From contig MKVL01000015.1 of assembly GCA_001899205.1 (NCBI GenBank), forward strand, positions 152,300 through 216,299: DNA of 64,000 nt, in the 5' to 3' direction. Below the pieces are notes generated by a model that saw nothing but the letters and a program-made list of their open reading frames with translations, was not told where the DNA came from and searched no databases. Shown one piece after another: positions 53,825 to 63,052 of this stretch. The translations under genes and the position numbers were made by a program. Source of the DNA: Mesorhizobium sp. 65-26. GTDB taxonomy: Bacteria; Pseudomonadota; Alphaproteobacteria; Rhizobiales; Rhizobiaceae. Numbering within the stretch: the stretch's first letter is position 1; every line of letters begins with the position of its first letter.

Positions 53825-54135
53825 TCCGTTCCTCCTGCCTGAGCGTTTCGCACGCGTGTTTTAACGGTGGCGCGGCAAGATGCAATGTCCATGGGACGAT
53901 TCCGGGCGCAAAACCGCCCGCTGGAGCTGTTCCAGGGCGCGGCGCATCCGGCGCGCTCCGCTTCGTTGCGTCCGTCGCTTTCCGTCACGCCGAAAATCAC
54001 CGCGTCCGGCTGGCACGCGCCAGCGCGCCGCCCGAGGCCGATTTCCAGGGTTCGAATGTTTTTTCTCGGTAATGTACAGTCGGGTGACGGTCAAGCCCGA
54101 AACAGTCCGCCCGGTCTCGACCGCCGTTGGCATGG
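53825..54135. other. Intergenic region between SDR and ALDH16 genes
   Basis: 311 bp with only short, low-quality frames on both strands. An AT-richer patch with TTTTTTCTCGGTAATGTACA near 54058-54080 may belong to the SDR promoter (minus strand). I see no tRNA and no convincing terminator. Confidence 0.4.
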
Positions 54136-56511
54136 TCAGTCGCCGTAGGGAACCCAGACGTTCTTGACCTCGATGGCGCGGCGCAGGAAGGCATCGCCGG
54201 CGGCCTCCCGCGAGGCCCAGTCGAGGCTGCGGCCGTTGCCGGTCCAGACGCGCTTGAGGTTGCCGATCGAGTCGGCCTCCGCCTTGGCGCAGGTTTCGGC
54301 ATCGGCGAACACCCAGAGCCCGTCGACATCGTCGTGCTTGGCCAGCACGCCGCAGAGTTCGGTACCGCGCCCGGTGACGATGTTGAGGGCGCCGGCCGGA
54401 ATGTCGGAATACTCGATCACCTGGTAGAGATCGGTGGCCAGCAGCGGGTGGCGCTCCGATGGCACGACGACCACCGTATTGCCCATGGCGAGCGCCGGCG
54501 CCACCAGCGAGACGAGGCCGAGCAGCGGCTGGTTGTCCGGCGCGACGATGCCGACGACGCCCACCGGCTCATGCAGGGCCAGCGTGACGACGCGGGCCGG
54601 CGGCTGGTGTACCCGGCCTTCGAACTTGTCGGCCAGGCCGGCATAGAGGAACAGCCGCTCGATGGAGAGATCGACCTCCTCGCGCGCGGCTTTCGCGCCG
54701 ACGCCGGTGAGCTGCGTCAGCCGCGCGGCGAATTCGTCGGAGCGGCCGGAGAGGTTCTCGGCGAGATAGTAGAGCACCTGGGCGCGGTTATAGGCGGTCG
54801 CGTCCGGCCAGCCCTTGCAGGCGCGGGCGGCGGAAACCGCATCGCGTATATCCTTGCGGCTGCCGAGGCCGACCTCGCCGGCAAGCTTGCCCTTGGCGGT
54901 GGCGACGGCCAGCGAATAATTGCCGTCCGGCCGCACCTGCTTGCCGCCGATGAACAGCTTCGCGGTGCGGTCGATCGCCGAGCCGTCGGCCTGCTCGACC
55001 GGCTGGGCGCGCGCGGCGACCGCAGGCCTGATCACCGGGCCGACCGGCAGCCTGGTGGCGAGATATTCGAACATGCCTTCGCGCCCGCCCTCGCGGCCGA
55101 AACCGCTTTCGCGGTAGCCGCCGAAGCCGCAGGCCGCATCGAACATGTTGGTGCCGTTGACCCAGACGACGCCGGCCTTGAGTTGCGGCGCGACGTGCAG
55201 CGCCAGGTTGACGTTCTCGCTCCACACCGAGGCCGCAAGCCCGTAGCGCGTGTTGTTGGCGAGCTCGACCGCTTCCTCGGTGCTGCGGAACGTCATCGTC
55301 GCCAGCACGGGGCCGAAAACTTCTTCCTGAGCAAGAATATTAGCCGGCGAAACACCGGTGGCGAGCGTCGGCAAATGATAGTAGCCGGAGGCCGGCAGCG
55401 TGGCATCCGGCTGCCAGCAGACGGCGCCCTGCTTCGCGCCCTCGGCGATCAGGCCCTGCACGCGATCGAGCTGGGTGCGGTCGACCAGCGGGCCGATGTC
55501 GGTGTTCTTGTCGAGCGGGCTGCCGACACGCAACCGGCCCATCCTGACCTTGACCTTGGCGATGAAGGCCTCGGCGATGCCTTCCTGCACCAGAAGGCGC
55601 GAGCCGGCGCAGCAGACCTGCCCCTGGTTGAACCAGATGCCGTCGACCAGCCCCTCCACGGCGCTGTCGAGATCGGCGTCCTCGAAGACGATGAAGGCCG
55701 ACTTGCCGCCCAGTTCCAGTGACAGCTTCTTGCCTGACCCTGCGGTCGCCCTGCGGATGATCCTGCCGACTTCCGAGGAGCCGGTGAAGGCGATCTTCTG
55801 GATGCCGGGATGGTTGACTATCGCGGCTCCGGCCTCAGGTCCGCCCTGGACGATGTTGACCACGCCTTTCGGCACGCCGGCGCGCTCGCAGATCTCGGCA
55901 AAGAGGATCGCTGTGAGCGGCGTGAACTCGGCCGGTTTCAGCACCACCGTGCAGCCGGCGGCCAGCGCCGGCGCGATCTTCCAGGCAAGCATCAGCAGCG
56001 GGAAATTCCATGGGATGACCTGGCCAACGACGCCGACCGGCTTCTGGTCGGGAAAGTCCGTCTCCAGCGTCTGCGCCCAGCCGGCATGGTAGATGAAGTG
56101 CCGGATCGCCAGCGGCACGTCGATGTCGCGGCTTTCGCGGATCGGCTTGCCGTTGTCGATGGTCTCGAGCACCGCGAAGAGGCGCTGGTGCCGCTGCATC
56201 GCCCGGCCGATCGCGTAGAGCACTTTGGCGCGGGCGTAGCCCGAGGAGGCCGACCATTTCGGCAGCGCCTTGGCGGCCGCCGAGACTGCCGCGTCGATAT
56301 CGGCGGCGCCCGCGTCCGAGACCTTGGCGAGCAGCTTGCCGGAGGACGGTTCGCTGGTCTCGAAAGTCTTGCCGCTGGCCGCCGCCTTCCAGGCGCCGTC
56401 GATGAACAATGCTTTTGCGAAGTCGCGCCAGGCGATCCAGGCATCGGCTTCATTGCGGGCTTCCGGCGCCGGTCCGTATTCCATGGCGTGATAGCGTTCG
56501 AGTATGTTCAC
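54136..56511 (-). CDS. Double-domain aldehyde dehydrogenase (ALDH16 type)
   Basis: 791-aa protein with two ALDH domains in one chain. The first (about 30-500) is active in type: PWNFPLLMLAWKIAPALAAG, FTGSSEVGR, the general-base Glu in LELGGKS and the nucleophile in NQGQVCCAGS (about residue 300). The second (about 515-791) keeps parts of the fold (GVVGIVAPDNQPLLGL) but lacks a catalytic Cys; the end reads VWTGNGRSLDW. This is the ALDH16 layout. It is transcribed after deoC with a 74-bp repeat-bearing gap, so the aldehyde from deoxyribose cleavage is a plausible substrate. Confidence 0.88.
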   Translation of the reverse strand: MNILERYHAMEYGPAPEARNEADAWIAWRDFAKALFIDGAWKAAASGKTFETSEPSSGKLLAKVSDAGAADIDAAVSAAAKALPKWSASSGYARAKVLYAIGRAMQRHQRLFAVLETIDNGKPIRESRDIDVPLAIRHFIYHAGWAQTLETDFPDQKPVGVVGQVIPWNFPLLMLAWKIAPALAAGCTVVLKPAEFTPLTAILFAEICERAGVPKGVVNIVQGGPEAGAAIVNHPGIQKIAFTGSSEVGRIIRRATAGSGKKLSLELGGKSAFIVFEDADLDSAVEGLVDGIWFNQGQVCCAGSRLLVQEGIAEAFIAKVKVRMGRLRVGSPLDKNTDIGPLVDRTQLDRVQGLIAEGAKQGAVCWQPDATLPASGYYHLPTLATGVSPANILAQEEVFGPVLATMTFRSTEEAVELANNTRYGLAASVWSENVNLALHVAPQLKAGVVWVNGTNMFDAACGFGGYRESGFGREGGREGMFEYLATRLPVGPVIRPAVAARAQPVEQADGSAIDRTAKLFIGGKQVRPDGNYSLAVATAKGKLAGEVGLGSRKDIRDAVSAARACKGWPDATAYNRAQVLYYLAENLSGRSDEFAARLTQLTGVGAKAAREEVDLSIERLFLYAGLADKFEGRVHQPPARVVTLALHEPVGVVGIVAPDNQPLLGLVSLVAPALAMGNTVVVVPSERHPLLATDLYQVIEYSDIPAGALNIVTGRGTELCGVLAKHDDVDGLWVFADAETCAKAEADSIGNLKRVWTGNGRSLDWASREAAGDAFLRRAIEVKNVWVPYGD

Positions 56512-56529
56512 GAGGTGCCTCCGTTACCC

Positions 56530-56580
56530 TCCGCTCTTGCGGGGAGGGTCGATCGGCAAAGCCGATCGGGGTGGGGTAAT
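56530..56580. repeat. GGGGAGGGTCGATCGGCAAAG-type palindrome
   Basis: CGATCGGC/GCCGATCG around AAA (56550-56568), within CTCTTGCGGGGAGGGT...GGGGTGGGGT. It is a frequent intergenic element type in Mesorhizobium-like genomes, here inside the deoC-ALDH operon. Confidence 0.55.
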
Positions 56581-56585
56581 AGGAC

Positions 56586-57635
56586 CTACGCCATCGCGTG
56601 GCGATGGTTGGCCGAATAATGCCCGGTTAGGTGATGTTCGAGCTGGCGTTCGATGTCGGTGAGCAGGCTGGAGGCGCCGAAGCGGAACAGTTCCGGCTCC
56701 AGCCAGGGGCGGCCGAGCTCCTCCTTCATCAGCACCAGCCAGTCGAGCGACGCCTTCGCCGTGGAAATGCCGCCGGCCGGCTTGAAGCCGATCAGATAGC
56801 CCGTCTCCTCGAAATAGGCGCGGATGGCGCGCACCATGGCAAGGCCGACCGGCAGCGTGGCGTTGACGCTTTCCTTGCCGGTCGAGGTCTTGATGAAATC
56901 CGCGCCCGCCATCATCGCCACCATCGAGGCGAGCATCACGTTGCGCAGCGTGGAAAGATCGCCGGTGCCGAGGATGACCTTGAGATGGGCGTCGCCGCAG
57001 GCCGCGCGCATCGACACGATCTCGTTGAACAGCTCGCGCCATTTGGCGCCGAACACCAGGCCGCGCGGAATGACGACGTCGATCTCGTCGGCGCCGTCCT
57101 TCACCGACGCCTCGATCTCCTGCAGCCGCGTCGAGAGCGGCGTCAGGCCGTGCGGGAAGGCGGTGGAGACGGCAGCGACATGGACGCCGGTGCCGCGCAG
57201 CGCATCGACGGCGGTGGCGACGAACGGATGATAGACGCACACCGCCGCCGGGCGGATGGTCTCGCCCGCTATGCCGAGCCCTTCGACGATGTCGCGGCGC
57301 AGCGGATTGATCGCCTTGGCGCAGAGCCTGCGCACGCGCTCGTCGGTGTCGTTGGAATTCAGCGTGGTGAGATCCATGCAGGCGATCGCGCGCAGCAGCC
57401 ACGCCGCCTGGTTGTCGGCCTTGATCGAGCGCCGCTTGGTCAGTGTGGCCACGCGGCGTTCCAGCGCCGAGCGGTTGACGCTGCGCACCGATTCCAGGAA
57501 GCCGAGGTCGAGCTTCATGCCGGGGTTGCGCGCGATGCGATGGTCCGGCGCCGCCGGCGTGTTGGCGGCGGCGCGCCCCGGCAGCGGCGTCACCTTGGAC
57601 GCGCCGACCTCTGCCTCGCGGATCGTGCTGCTCAT
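56586..57635 (-). CDS. deoC: Deoxyribose-phosphate aldolase (long form)
   Basis: 349-aa class I aldolase splitting deoxyribose 5-phosphate into acetaldehyde and glyceraldehyde 3-phosphate. It is longer than the E. coli enzyme by an N-terminal extension of about 90 aa. Schiff-base lysine in GADFIKTSTGKE, second lysine in IGFKPAGGIST, and EIDVVIPRG are present. ATG 57635 starts MSSTIREAEVG; a longer frame lacks support. Confidence 0.92.
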   Translation of the reverse strand: MSSTIREAEVGASKVTPLPGRAAANTPAAPDHRIARNPGMKLDLGFLESVRSVNRSALERRVATLTKRRSIKADNQAAWLLRAIACMDLTTLNSNDTDERVRRLCAKAINPLRRDIVEGLGIAGETIRPAAVCVYHPFVATAVDALRGTGVHVAAVSTAFPHGLTPLSTRLQEIEASVKDGADEIDVVIPRGLVFGAKWRELFNEIVSMRAACGDAHLKVILGTGDLSTLRNVMLASMVAMMAGADFIKTSTGKESVNATLPVGLAMVRAIRAYFEETGYLIGFKPAGGISTAKASLDWLVLMKEELGRPWLEPELFRFGASSLLTDIERQLEHHLTGHYSANHRHAMA

Positions 57636-57805
57636 CTCCTGCCCTTTCCTCCGGCGACGCGCGCCCGAACGTCCGGGCGGCACGCGCAAAGATAGCCCGC
57701 GAAGCGACGCTTCACGAGTCCTCAGGCAAGGGATAGCCGAAAAAGGCCGCCAAGGCAGCTAGTTTTTGACCGGAAGGTCAAAAGCCGGGGGTGTCGATGT
57801 GGCTC

Positions 57806-58633
57806 TCAGCCGACGAAGGCGCGCTCGACCACGAAGCTGGCGGGATGGCTGAGCGAGCCTTCCTGGAAGCCGAGGCTTTCGGCGAGCTCCTTGACGTCCT
57901 TCAGCATATGCATCGAGCCGCAGATCATGATGCGGTCCGTCTCGGGATCGAGCTTGTCGATGCCGATGTCGCTGTAGAACTTGCCGGAGCCGATCAGTGC
58001 GGTGATGCGGCCCATGCGCGGGGATTCCTCGCGCGTCGTCGAATTGTAGAGCGTGACGCGGCCGCCGGTCAGTTCGCCGATCAGCGGGTCGCTCTCCAGC
58101 GCGGCCACCAGTTCCTGGCCGTAGGTGAGCTCGGCATTGTCGCGGCAGGTATGGGTAAGGATCACCTGCTCGAACTTCTCATAGGTGTCCGGGTCGCGCA
58201 GCAGGCTGGCGAAGGGCGCGATGCCGGTGCCGGTCGAGATCATGAACAGGCGCTTGGCGGGCGTCAGCGCGTCGAGCACCAGCGTGCCCGTCGCCTTCTG
58301 GCGCATGATGACGGTGTCGCCGACCTGGATCTTCTGCAGCTCGGAGGTCAACGGGCCGTCCGGCACCTTGATGGAGAAGAACTCAAGCTCCTCGTCCCAG
58401 GCGGGGCTCGCCACGGAATATGCGCGGAAGACCGGCTTCTCGGCATTCGGCAGGCCGATCATGACGAACTCGCCGGAGCGGAAGCGCAGCGACTGCGGCC
58501 GCGTGATGCGGAACGAAAACAAGCGGTCGGTGTAGTGCTTCACCGATACGACCGTCTCGGCATGGACATTGGCCGGAATCGGAAAGTTGAGCGCCCGGGC
58601 GCCGTCGGCATTGAGCGAAACTGTGGTGTTCAT
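57806..58633 (-). CDS. fpr: Ferredoxin-NADP+ reductase (bacterial FPR type)
   Basis: 275-aa FAD enzyme exchanging electrons between NADPH and ferredoxin/flavodoxin. FAD motif FRAYSVASP, NADP-binding STGTGIAPF, CGSMHMLKDV and the terminal VVERAFVG tail are typical of alphaproteobacterial FPR. The ATG at 58633 follows GGTGGA. It is divergent from hyuA. Confidence 0.93.
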   Translation of the reverse strand: MNTTVSLNADGARALNFPIPANVHAETVVSVKHYTDRLFSFRITRPQSLRFRSGEFVMIGLPNAEKPVFRAYSVASPAWDEELEFFSIKVPDGPLTSELQKIQVGDTVIMRQKATGTLVLDALTPAKRLFMISTGTGIAPFASLLRDPDTYEKFEQVILTHTCRDNAELTYGQELVAALESDPLIGELTGGRVTLYNSTTREESPRMGRITALIGSGKFYSDIGIDKLDPETDRIMICGSMHMLKDVKELAESLGFQEGSLSHPASFVVERAFVG

Positions 58634-58760
58634 CAAATCCACCCTTTCGGGCCGAAACTCCCGCGCGGGCGCCGAGCTTTTCCTGCGCGCTGGACCGGTC
58701 AGGTCCAGGCGTGCCGCTGACGCGCCTCATGAAGCGGTAGGCCCTTGTGTCCCGATTTTA

Positions 58761-58772
58761 TTAGTATACAAA
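58761..58772. promoter_or_regulatory. GTATAC-centred dyad in the fpr/hyuA intergenic region
   Basis: TTAGTATACAAA is close to the TTGTATACAA-like sites bound by many FCD-GntR regulators and lies in the most AT-rich part of this 221-bp region. The cognate regulator is not in the window. Confidence 0.35.
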
Positions 58773-58854
58773 TGATATTTGCGTCAAGATACCACCGTAA
58801 AACGCCTTTCCAAACTGGGACATATCCTTAGTTCGGGCATTTCGGGTTTCGCCA

Positions 58855-60927
58855 ATGGAAGAGAATTTTACGGCGTCGCGGGGCAGCGTCGTGGCCGGCA
58901 TCGATGTCGGCGGGACCTTCACCGATCTCCTCCTGGTCGATGGCCGCGACGGCGGCAAGGTGCGCATCGCCAAGACCCCGACGACGGTCCACAACCAGGC
59001 TTTCGGCGTCGTCGCCGCGCTCGGCGCCACCGGTTTTCCGGTCGACGGCATCGACCTCATCGTGCATGGTACCACCACCACCACCAACGCCGTGCTGGAG
59101 CGCCGCCTGGCCCGCACCGGCATGATCACGACGAAGGGTTTTCGCGATGTGATCGAGCTCGGCCGGCGCACCCGGCCGCAGGCCTATGGCATGTCCGGAA
59201 CCTTCGTGCCCGTCATTCCACGCGACCTGCGGCTGGAAGTGGCCGAGCGGGTGGAGGCCTCCGGCGCCGTGCGCGTGCCGCTCGACGAGAACGACATGCG
59301 CGAGGCGGTGAAGCGGCTGCTCGCCGCCGGCTGCGAGTCGCTCGTCATTCATTTCCTGCATTCCTACGCCAACCCCTCGCATGAGCGCCGGGCGGCCGAG
59401 ATCGCCGCCGAATTCTGGCCGAACGGCTACGTCACGACGGGTCACGCGCTGCTGTCGGAAGCGCGCGAATTCGAGCGCGGCGTGACGGCCTCGGTCAACG
59501 CCTCGGTGCAGCCGATCCTCGAGCGCTATGTCGAGAAGCTGCGCCATGAGCTCGCGGCGCAGGGCTATGCCCGTGATTTCCTGATCATGAATGGCAATGG
59601 CGGCATGATTTCGGCCCGCTTCGTCACACGTGAATCGGCTAAGACCGTCATGTCGGGGCCGGCCTCGGGCGTGATCGCCGCGGCCTACACCGGAAAACGC
59701 GCCGGCTTCGGCAATCTCGTCACCTACGACATGGGCGGCACCTCGACAGACGTGGCGCTGATCCGCAATGCCGAACCCGCTGTCTCGAACGAGATCGAGA
59801 TCGAATACGCCATGCCCATCCACGTACCGATGGTGGCGGTGCACACGGTCGGCGCCGGCGGCGGCTCGATCGCCCGCGTCGACGCGGCCGGGCTGATCCA
59901 GGTCGGGCCGGAGAGCGCCGGCGCCAATCCCGGTCCGATCTGCTACGGGCGCGGCGGCACGGACCCCACTATCACCGACGCCAACCTCGTGCTCGGCAGG
60001 CTGGCGCCGAAGAAGCTGCTTGCCGTCGACAATCCGGTTACATCAGGACATGTCGCCGCCATTTTCGAGGAACGCATCGGCAGGCGCACCGGCCTGTCCG
60101 GCGTCGAGGCGGCCGGCGCGGTGCTGCGGCTCGCCAACATCAAGATGGCCGGCGCCATCCGCATGGTGTCGGTGTCGCGCGGCCATGATCCGCGCGACTT
60201 CACCCTGTTCGCCTTTGGCGGCGCCGGGCCGCTGCACGCGACCGCGCTCGCCCGCGAACTCGGCCTGCCGCGCGTGCTGGTGCCGGCGCGGCCGGGCATC
60301 ACCAACGCGCTCGGCTGCGTCGTCGCCGATCTGCGGCACGACTTCGTCAACACGGTCAACCAGCCGGTGAGCCTGCTCGACGAAGCCATGCTCAGCGAGG
60401 TATTGGAACGGCACCGAAACGAAGGCGAGGCGCTGATCGCCAAGGAAGCCGTGAAGCCGGATGCGATCCGCGTCACCCACTCCGCCGACATGCAGTTCGT
60501 CGGCCAGACGCACATCATCAACGTCGCGCTGCCCTCGTCCTCGGTGACGCGCCAGTTGCTTCAGGAATTGTTCGAGAAGGCCTATTTCGCGCGCTTCAAG
60601 GTGGAATTGCCGGAGATCCGCGCCAACCTCGTCAACCTCAACACCTCGGTCACCGGCGTGCGCCCGGCAATCGACCTGTCGAGGCTGATCGACCCTGCCG
60701 GGCGCGCCGCCACGCTCGACGAGGCGCTGCGTGAAATGCGGCCCGTCTGGTACGGCGGCGCCTGGATCGACACGCCGGTCTACGGCAGGGAGAAGCTGCC
60801 GCTCGACGCCGTCGTCGAGGGACCGGCGATCCTGGAGCAGATGGACGCCACCACGGTCCTGGAACCGGGCGACCGCGCGCGCTCGGACGCCGACGGCAAC
60901 ATCGTCATCGACATCGGCGGAGCCTGA
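58855..60927 (+). CDS. hyuA: Hydantoinase/oxoprolinase subunit A (HyuA)
   Basis: 690-aa ATP-dependent cyclic-amide hydrolase subunit with an actin-like ATPase fold: VVAGIDVGGTFTDLLLVD, VHGTTTTTNAVLERR, VMSGPASGVIAAAY, TYDMGGTSTDVALI and FGGAGPLHATALA. It acts with the B subunit 1 bp downstream. The substrate may be N-methylhydantoin, 5-oxoproline or a related compound; the sequence does not decide. Confidence 0.92.
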   Translation: MEENFTASRGSVVAGIDVGGTFTDLLLVDGRDGGKVRIAKTPTTVHNQAFGVVAALGATGFPVDGIDLIVHGTTTTTNAVLERRLARTGMITTKGFRDVIELGRRTRPQAYGMSGTFVPVIPRDLRLEVAERVEASGAVRVPLDENDMREAVKRLLAAGCESLVIHFLHSYANPSHERRAAEIAAEFWPNGYVTTGHALLSEAREFERGVTASVNASVQPILERYVEKLRHELAAQGYARDFLIMNGNGGMISARFVTRESAKTVMSGPASGVIAAAYTGKRAGFGNLVTYDMGGTSTDVALIRNAEPAVSNEIEIEYAMPIHVPMVAVHTVGAGGGSIARVDAAGLIQVGPESAGANPGPICYGRGGTDPTITDANLVLGRLAPKKLLAVDNPVTSGHVAAIFEERIGRRTGLSGVEAAGAVLRLANIKMAGAIRMVSVSRGHDPRDFTLFAFGGAGPLHATALARELGLPRVLVPARPGITNALGCVVADLRHDFVNTVNQPVSLLDEAMLSEVLERHRNEGEALIAKEAVKPDAIRVTHSADMQFVGQTHIINVALPSSSVTRQLLQELFEKAYFARFKVELPEIRANLVNLNTSVTGVRPAIDLSRLIDPAGRAATLDEALREMRPVWYGGAWIDTPVYGREKLPLDAVVEGPAILEQMDATTVLEPGDRARSDADGNIVIDIGGA

Positions 60928-60928
60928 G

Positions 60929-62620
60929 ATGAGCACGCTCGACGCAATCACGCTCTCGGTCCTGCAGGCGGCGCTGCAACAGGTCTGCGACGAGATGGAC
61001 CTGACGTTTTCGCGCGCCGCCTTCTCGCCCGTCATCGCCGAGGCCAACGACCGCTCGGACGGCATCTATTCGGCCGTCGACGGCTCGCTGATCGCGCAGG
61101 GCAGCCAGGGCCTGCCGGTGTTCGTCGGCGTGATGCAGTACTCCACGAAGACGGTCATCGAGATGATCGCCGACGGGCGCTGCCTGCCGCCGGCGCCCGG
61201 CGACATCTACATCGTCAACGACCCCTATCTCGGCGGCACGCATCTGATGGATGTGCGCTTCGTCATGCCGGTCTATCGCGACGGCAAGATCTTCTGCTGG
61301 CTCTCCAACACCGGCCACTGGCCCGACATCGGCGGCTCGGTGCCGGGCGGCTTCTCGGCATCCGCGACAGCGGTCGAGCAGGAAGGCCTGCGGCTGCCGC
61401 CGGTGAAGCTGTTCAAGAAGGGCGTGCTCGATCCCGAGATCTACGCCATCATCTGCTCCAACATACGCGTTGCCGACCAGCGCATCGGCGACATCCGGGC
61501 GCAGGCCGCCGCGTTGCTGATCGGGCAGGACAGGCTTAATGAAATCCTGGATCGTTACGGGGACGAAACTGTCGTCGAGGCGATCGCCGAGCTGCGCCGC
61601 CGCGCCGCCGCGCAGATGCGCGCCAACATATCGGCCATCCCCGACGGCACCTATCGCGCGCGGGCCTTCGTCGATTCCGATGGTGTCGTGGACGAGCCGC
61701 TGACCATCGCCCTGGCCGTGGAGAAGAGGGGCGATACGCTGACCTTTGATTTCGCCGGCTCGTCGAAGCCCTGCGCCGGCCCGATGAACAGCGTGCTGGC
61801 GACGACGCTGTCGTCGGTCTATCTCGCCATGCGCCATATCTTCCCGGACGTGCCCATCAGCGCCGGCGCCTTCGAGCCGCTGGTCGTCAGGCGGCCGGAA
61901 GGAACCTTCCTCGACGCGAAGTATCCGCGCCCGGTGTCCGGCTGCGCGGCGGAGGTCTCGCAGCGCATCGCCGAGGCCGTCTTCGCGGCCATGGTGCAGG
62001 CGCTGCCCGACAAGGTGACGGCCGCGCCCGCCGGCTCCAGCGGCAATTTCGCGCTCGGCGGGCATGACCCGGCGCGCGGCCGCGACTATGTCATGTACCA
62101 GATCTCGGGCGGCGGCTATGGCGGCAACGCAGGCCACGACGGCCTCACCAATGGCTGCTCGACCATCGGCATCTCCAAATCGCCGCCGGTCGAGATCATG
62201 GAGCAGGCCTATCCCGTGCTCTATCGCCACTACGCGCTGCGCGAGGGTTCCGGCGGCGCCGGCAAGCATCGGGGCGGCTTCGGCCTCGCCTATGAGGTGG
62301 AGATATTACGAGGTGAAGCTCGCGCGTCCTTCGTCATGGACCATGGCCGCTTCGGGCCGCAAGGCGTGCTCGGCGGCAGGGACGGCGCGGTCAACACTGT
62401 GCGGGTCTTCCGCGACGGCGAGGAGCACGTGCCGCCGCACCTGTCCAAGGAACAGGACATTCCGCTGAAGGCCGGCGACCGCGTGCGCGTCGGCACGCCG
62501 GGCGGCGGCGGCTACGGCGACCCGCGCGAGCGCGACCCGGAATTGGTGCGGCGCGACATAGCCCTCGGCTACTACACGCCCGAGCAGGCGAGCGAGATGT
62601 TCGGGCGTGATCGAGGATAA
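60929..62620 (+). CDS. hyuB: Hydantoinase/oxoprolinase subunit B (HyuB)
   Basis: 563-aa partner of HyuA. ATG 60929, after GGCGGAGCCTGAG; longer frames lie within hyuA. Family signatures: RAAFSPVIAEANDRSDGIYS, YIVNDPYLGGTHLMDV, TRY-poor central region, GGGYGGNAGHDG, and the C-terminal GGGGYGDPRERDPELV. It overlaps the next gene by 14 bp. Confidence 0.92.
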   Translation: MSTLDAITLSVLQAALQQVCDEMDLTFSRAAFSPVIAEANDRSDGIYSAVDGSLIAQGSQGLPVFVGVMQYSTKTVIEMIADGRCLPPAPGDIYIVNDPYLGGTHLMDVRFVMPVYRDGKIFCWLSNTGHWPDIGGSVPGGFSASATAVEQEGLRLPPVKLFKKGVLDPEIYAIICSNIRVADQRIGDIRAQAAALLIGQDRLNEILDRYGDETVVEAIAELRRRAAAQMRANISAIPDGTYRARAFVDSDGVVDEPLTIALAVEKRGDTLTFDFAGSSKPCAGPMNSVLATTLSSVYLAMRHIFPDVPISAGAFEPLVVRRPEGTFLDAKYPRPVSGCAAEVSQRIAEAVFAAMVQALPDKVTAAPAGSSGNFALGGHDPARGRDYVMYQISGGGYGGNAGHDGLTNGCSTIGISKSPPVEIMEQAYPVLYRHYALREGSGGAGKHRGGFGLAYEVEILRGEARASFVMDHGRFGPQGVLGGRDGAVNTVRVFRDGEEHVPPHLSKEQDIPLKAGDRVRVGTPGGGGYGDPRERDPELVRRDIALGYYTPEQASEMFGRDRG

Positions 62621-62975
62621 GTTCAAGTGCCGCGTTTGCGGTCTCGCCCAATTTCCCGACCTGCCCTGGGGTGAGAACGGCAAGGAGTCGTCCTACGAGA
62701 TCTGCCCCTGCTGCGGCGTCGAATTTGGCCATGAAGATGATGGGCTGCTGAACTGCCTTCGGCTTCGTCGCCAGTGGGTTGAAGACAGGCACTGCGGATG
62801 GTGGTCGCCCAGGCTCCGCCCGCGGGATTGGGATATACCTGCCCAGATCAGGGGCATCGCTTCGGCCTTTGAGGGCGCCGAGGACGAGCAACTGATCCGG
62901 TCCTATCTCGACGCCGCGGAGCCGCCTCCGCGAGGGCTGGCGGCTCTGGCCCGCGCGGAAAAACGCGGGCGCTAG
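62607..62975 (+). CDS. Small zinc-ribbon (CPCC) hypothetical protein
   Basis: 122-aa protein from GTG 62607, overlapping hyuB by 14 bp. CRVCG (residues 8-12) and CPCCG (33-37) should bind one zinc ion as a rubredoxin-like knuckle pair; the PWGENGKESSYEICPCCGVEF stretch recurs in small bacterial proteins of unknown function. The rest is Trp/Arg-rich. It could be a bystander rather than part of the hydantoinase. Confidence 0.7.
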   Translation: MIEDKFKCRVCGLAQFPDLPWGENGKESSYEICPCCGVEFGHEDDGLLNCLRLRRQWVEDRHCGWWSPRLRPRDWDIPAQIRGIASAFEGAEDEQLIRSYLDAAEPPPRGLAALARAEKRGR

Positions 62976-63052
62976 GAAACTCCAGAAGGTGGAGGCGCGC
63001 CGCGGATGTTCGGCGCGCCCGCGCCCAGCCAGGCAGGGTGGGCCAACAGCAA

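Noticed and set aside
54040-54085. GGGTTCGAATG, resembling a tRNA T-loop
   Set aside because: No acceptor stem, D-arm or anticodon arm can be folded around it.
53861-54133. 90-codon minus-strand frame in the SDR-ALDH gap
   Set aside because: Arg/Pro-rich, no ribosome site, no hydrophobic core or motif.
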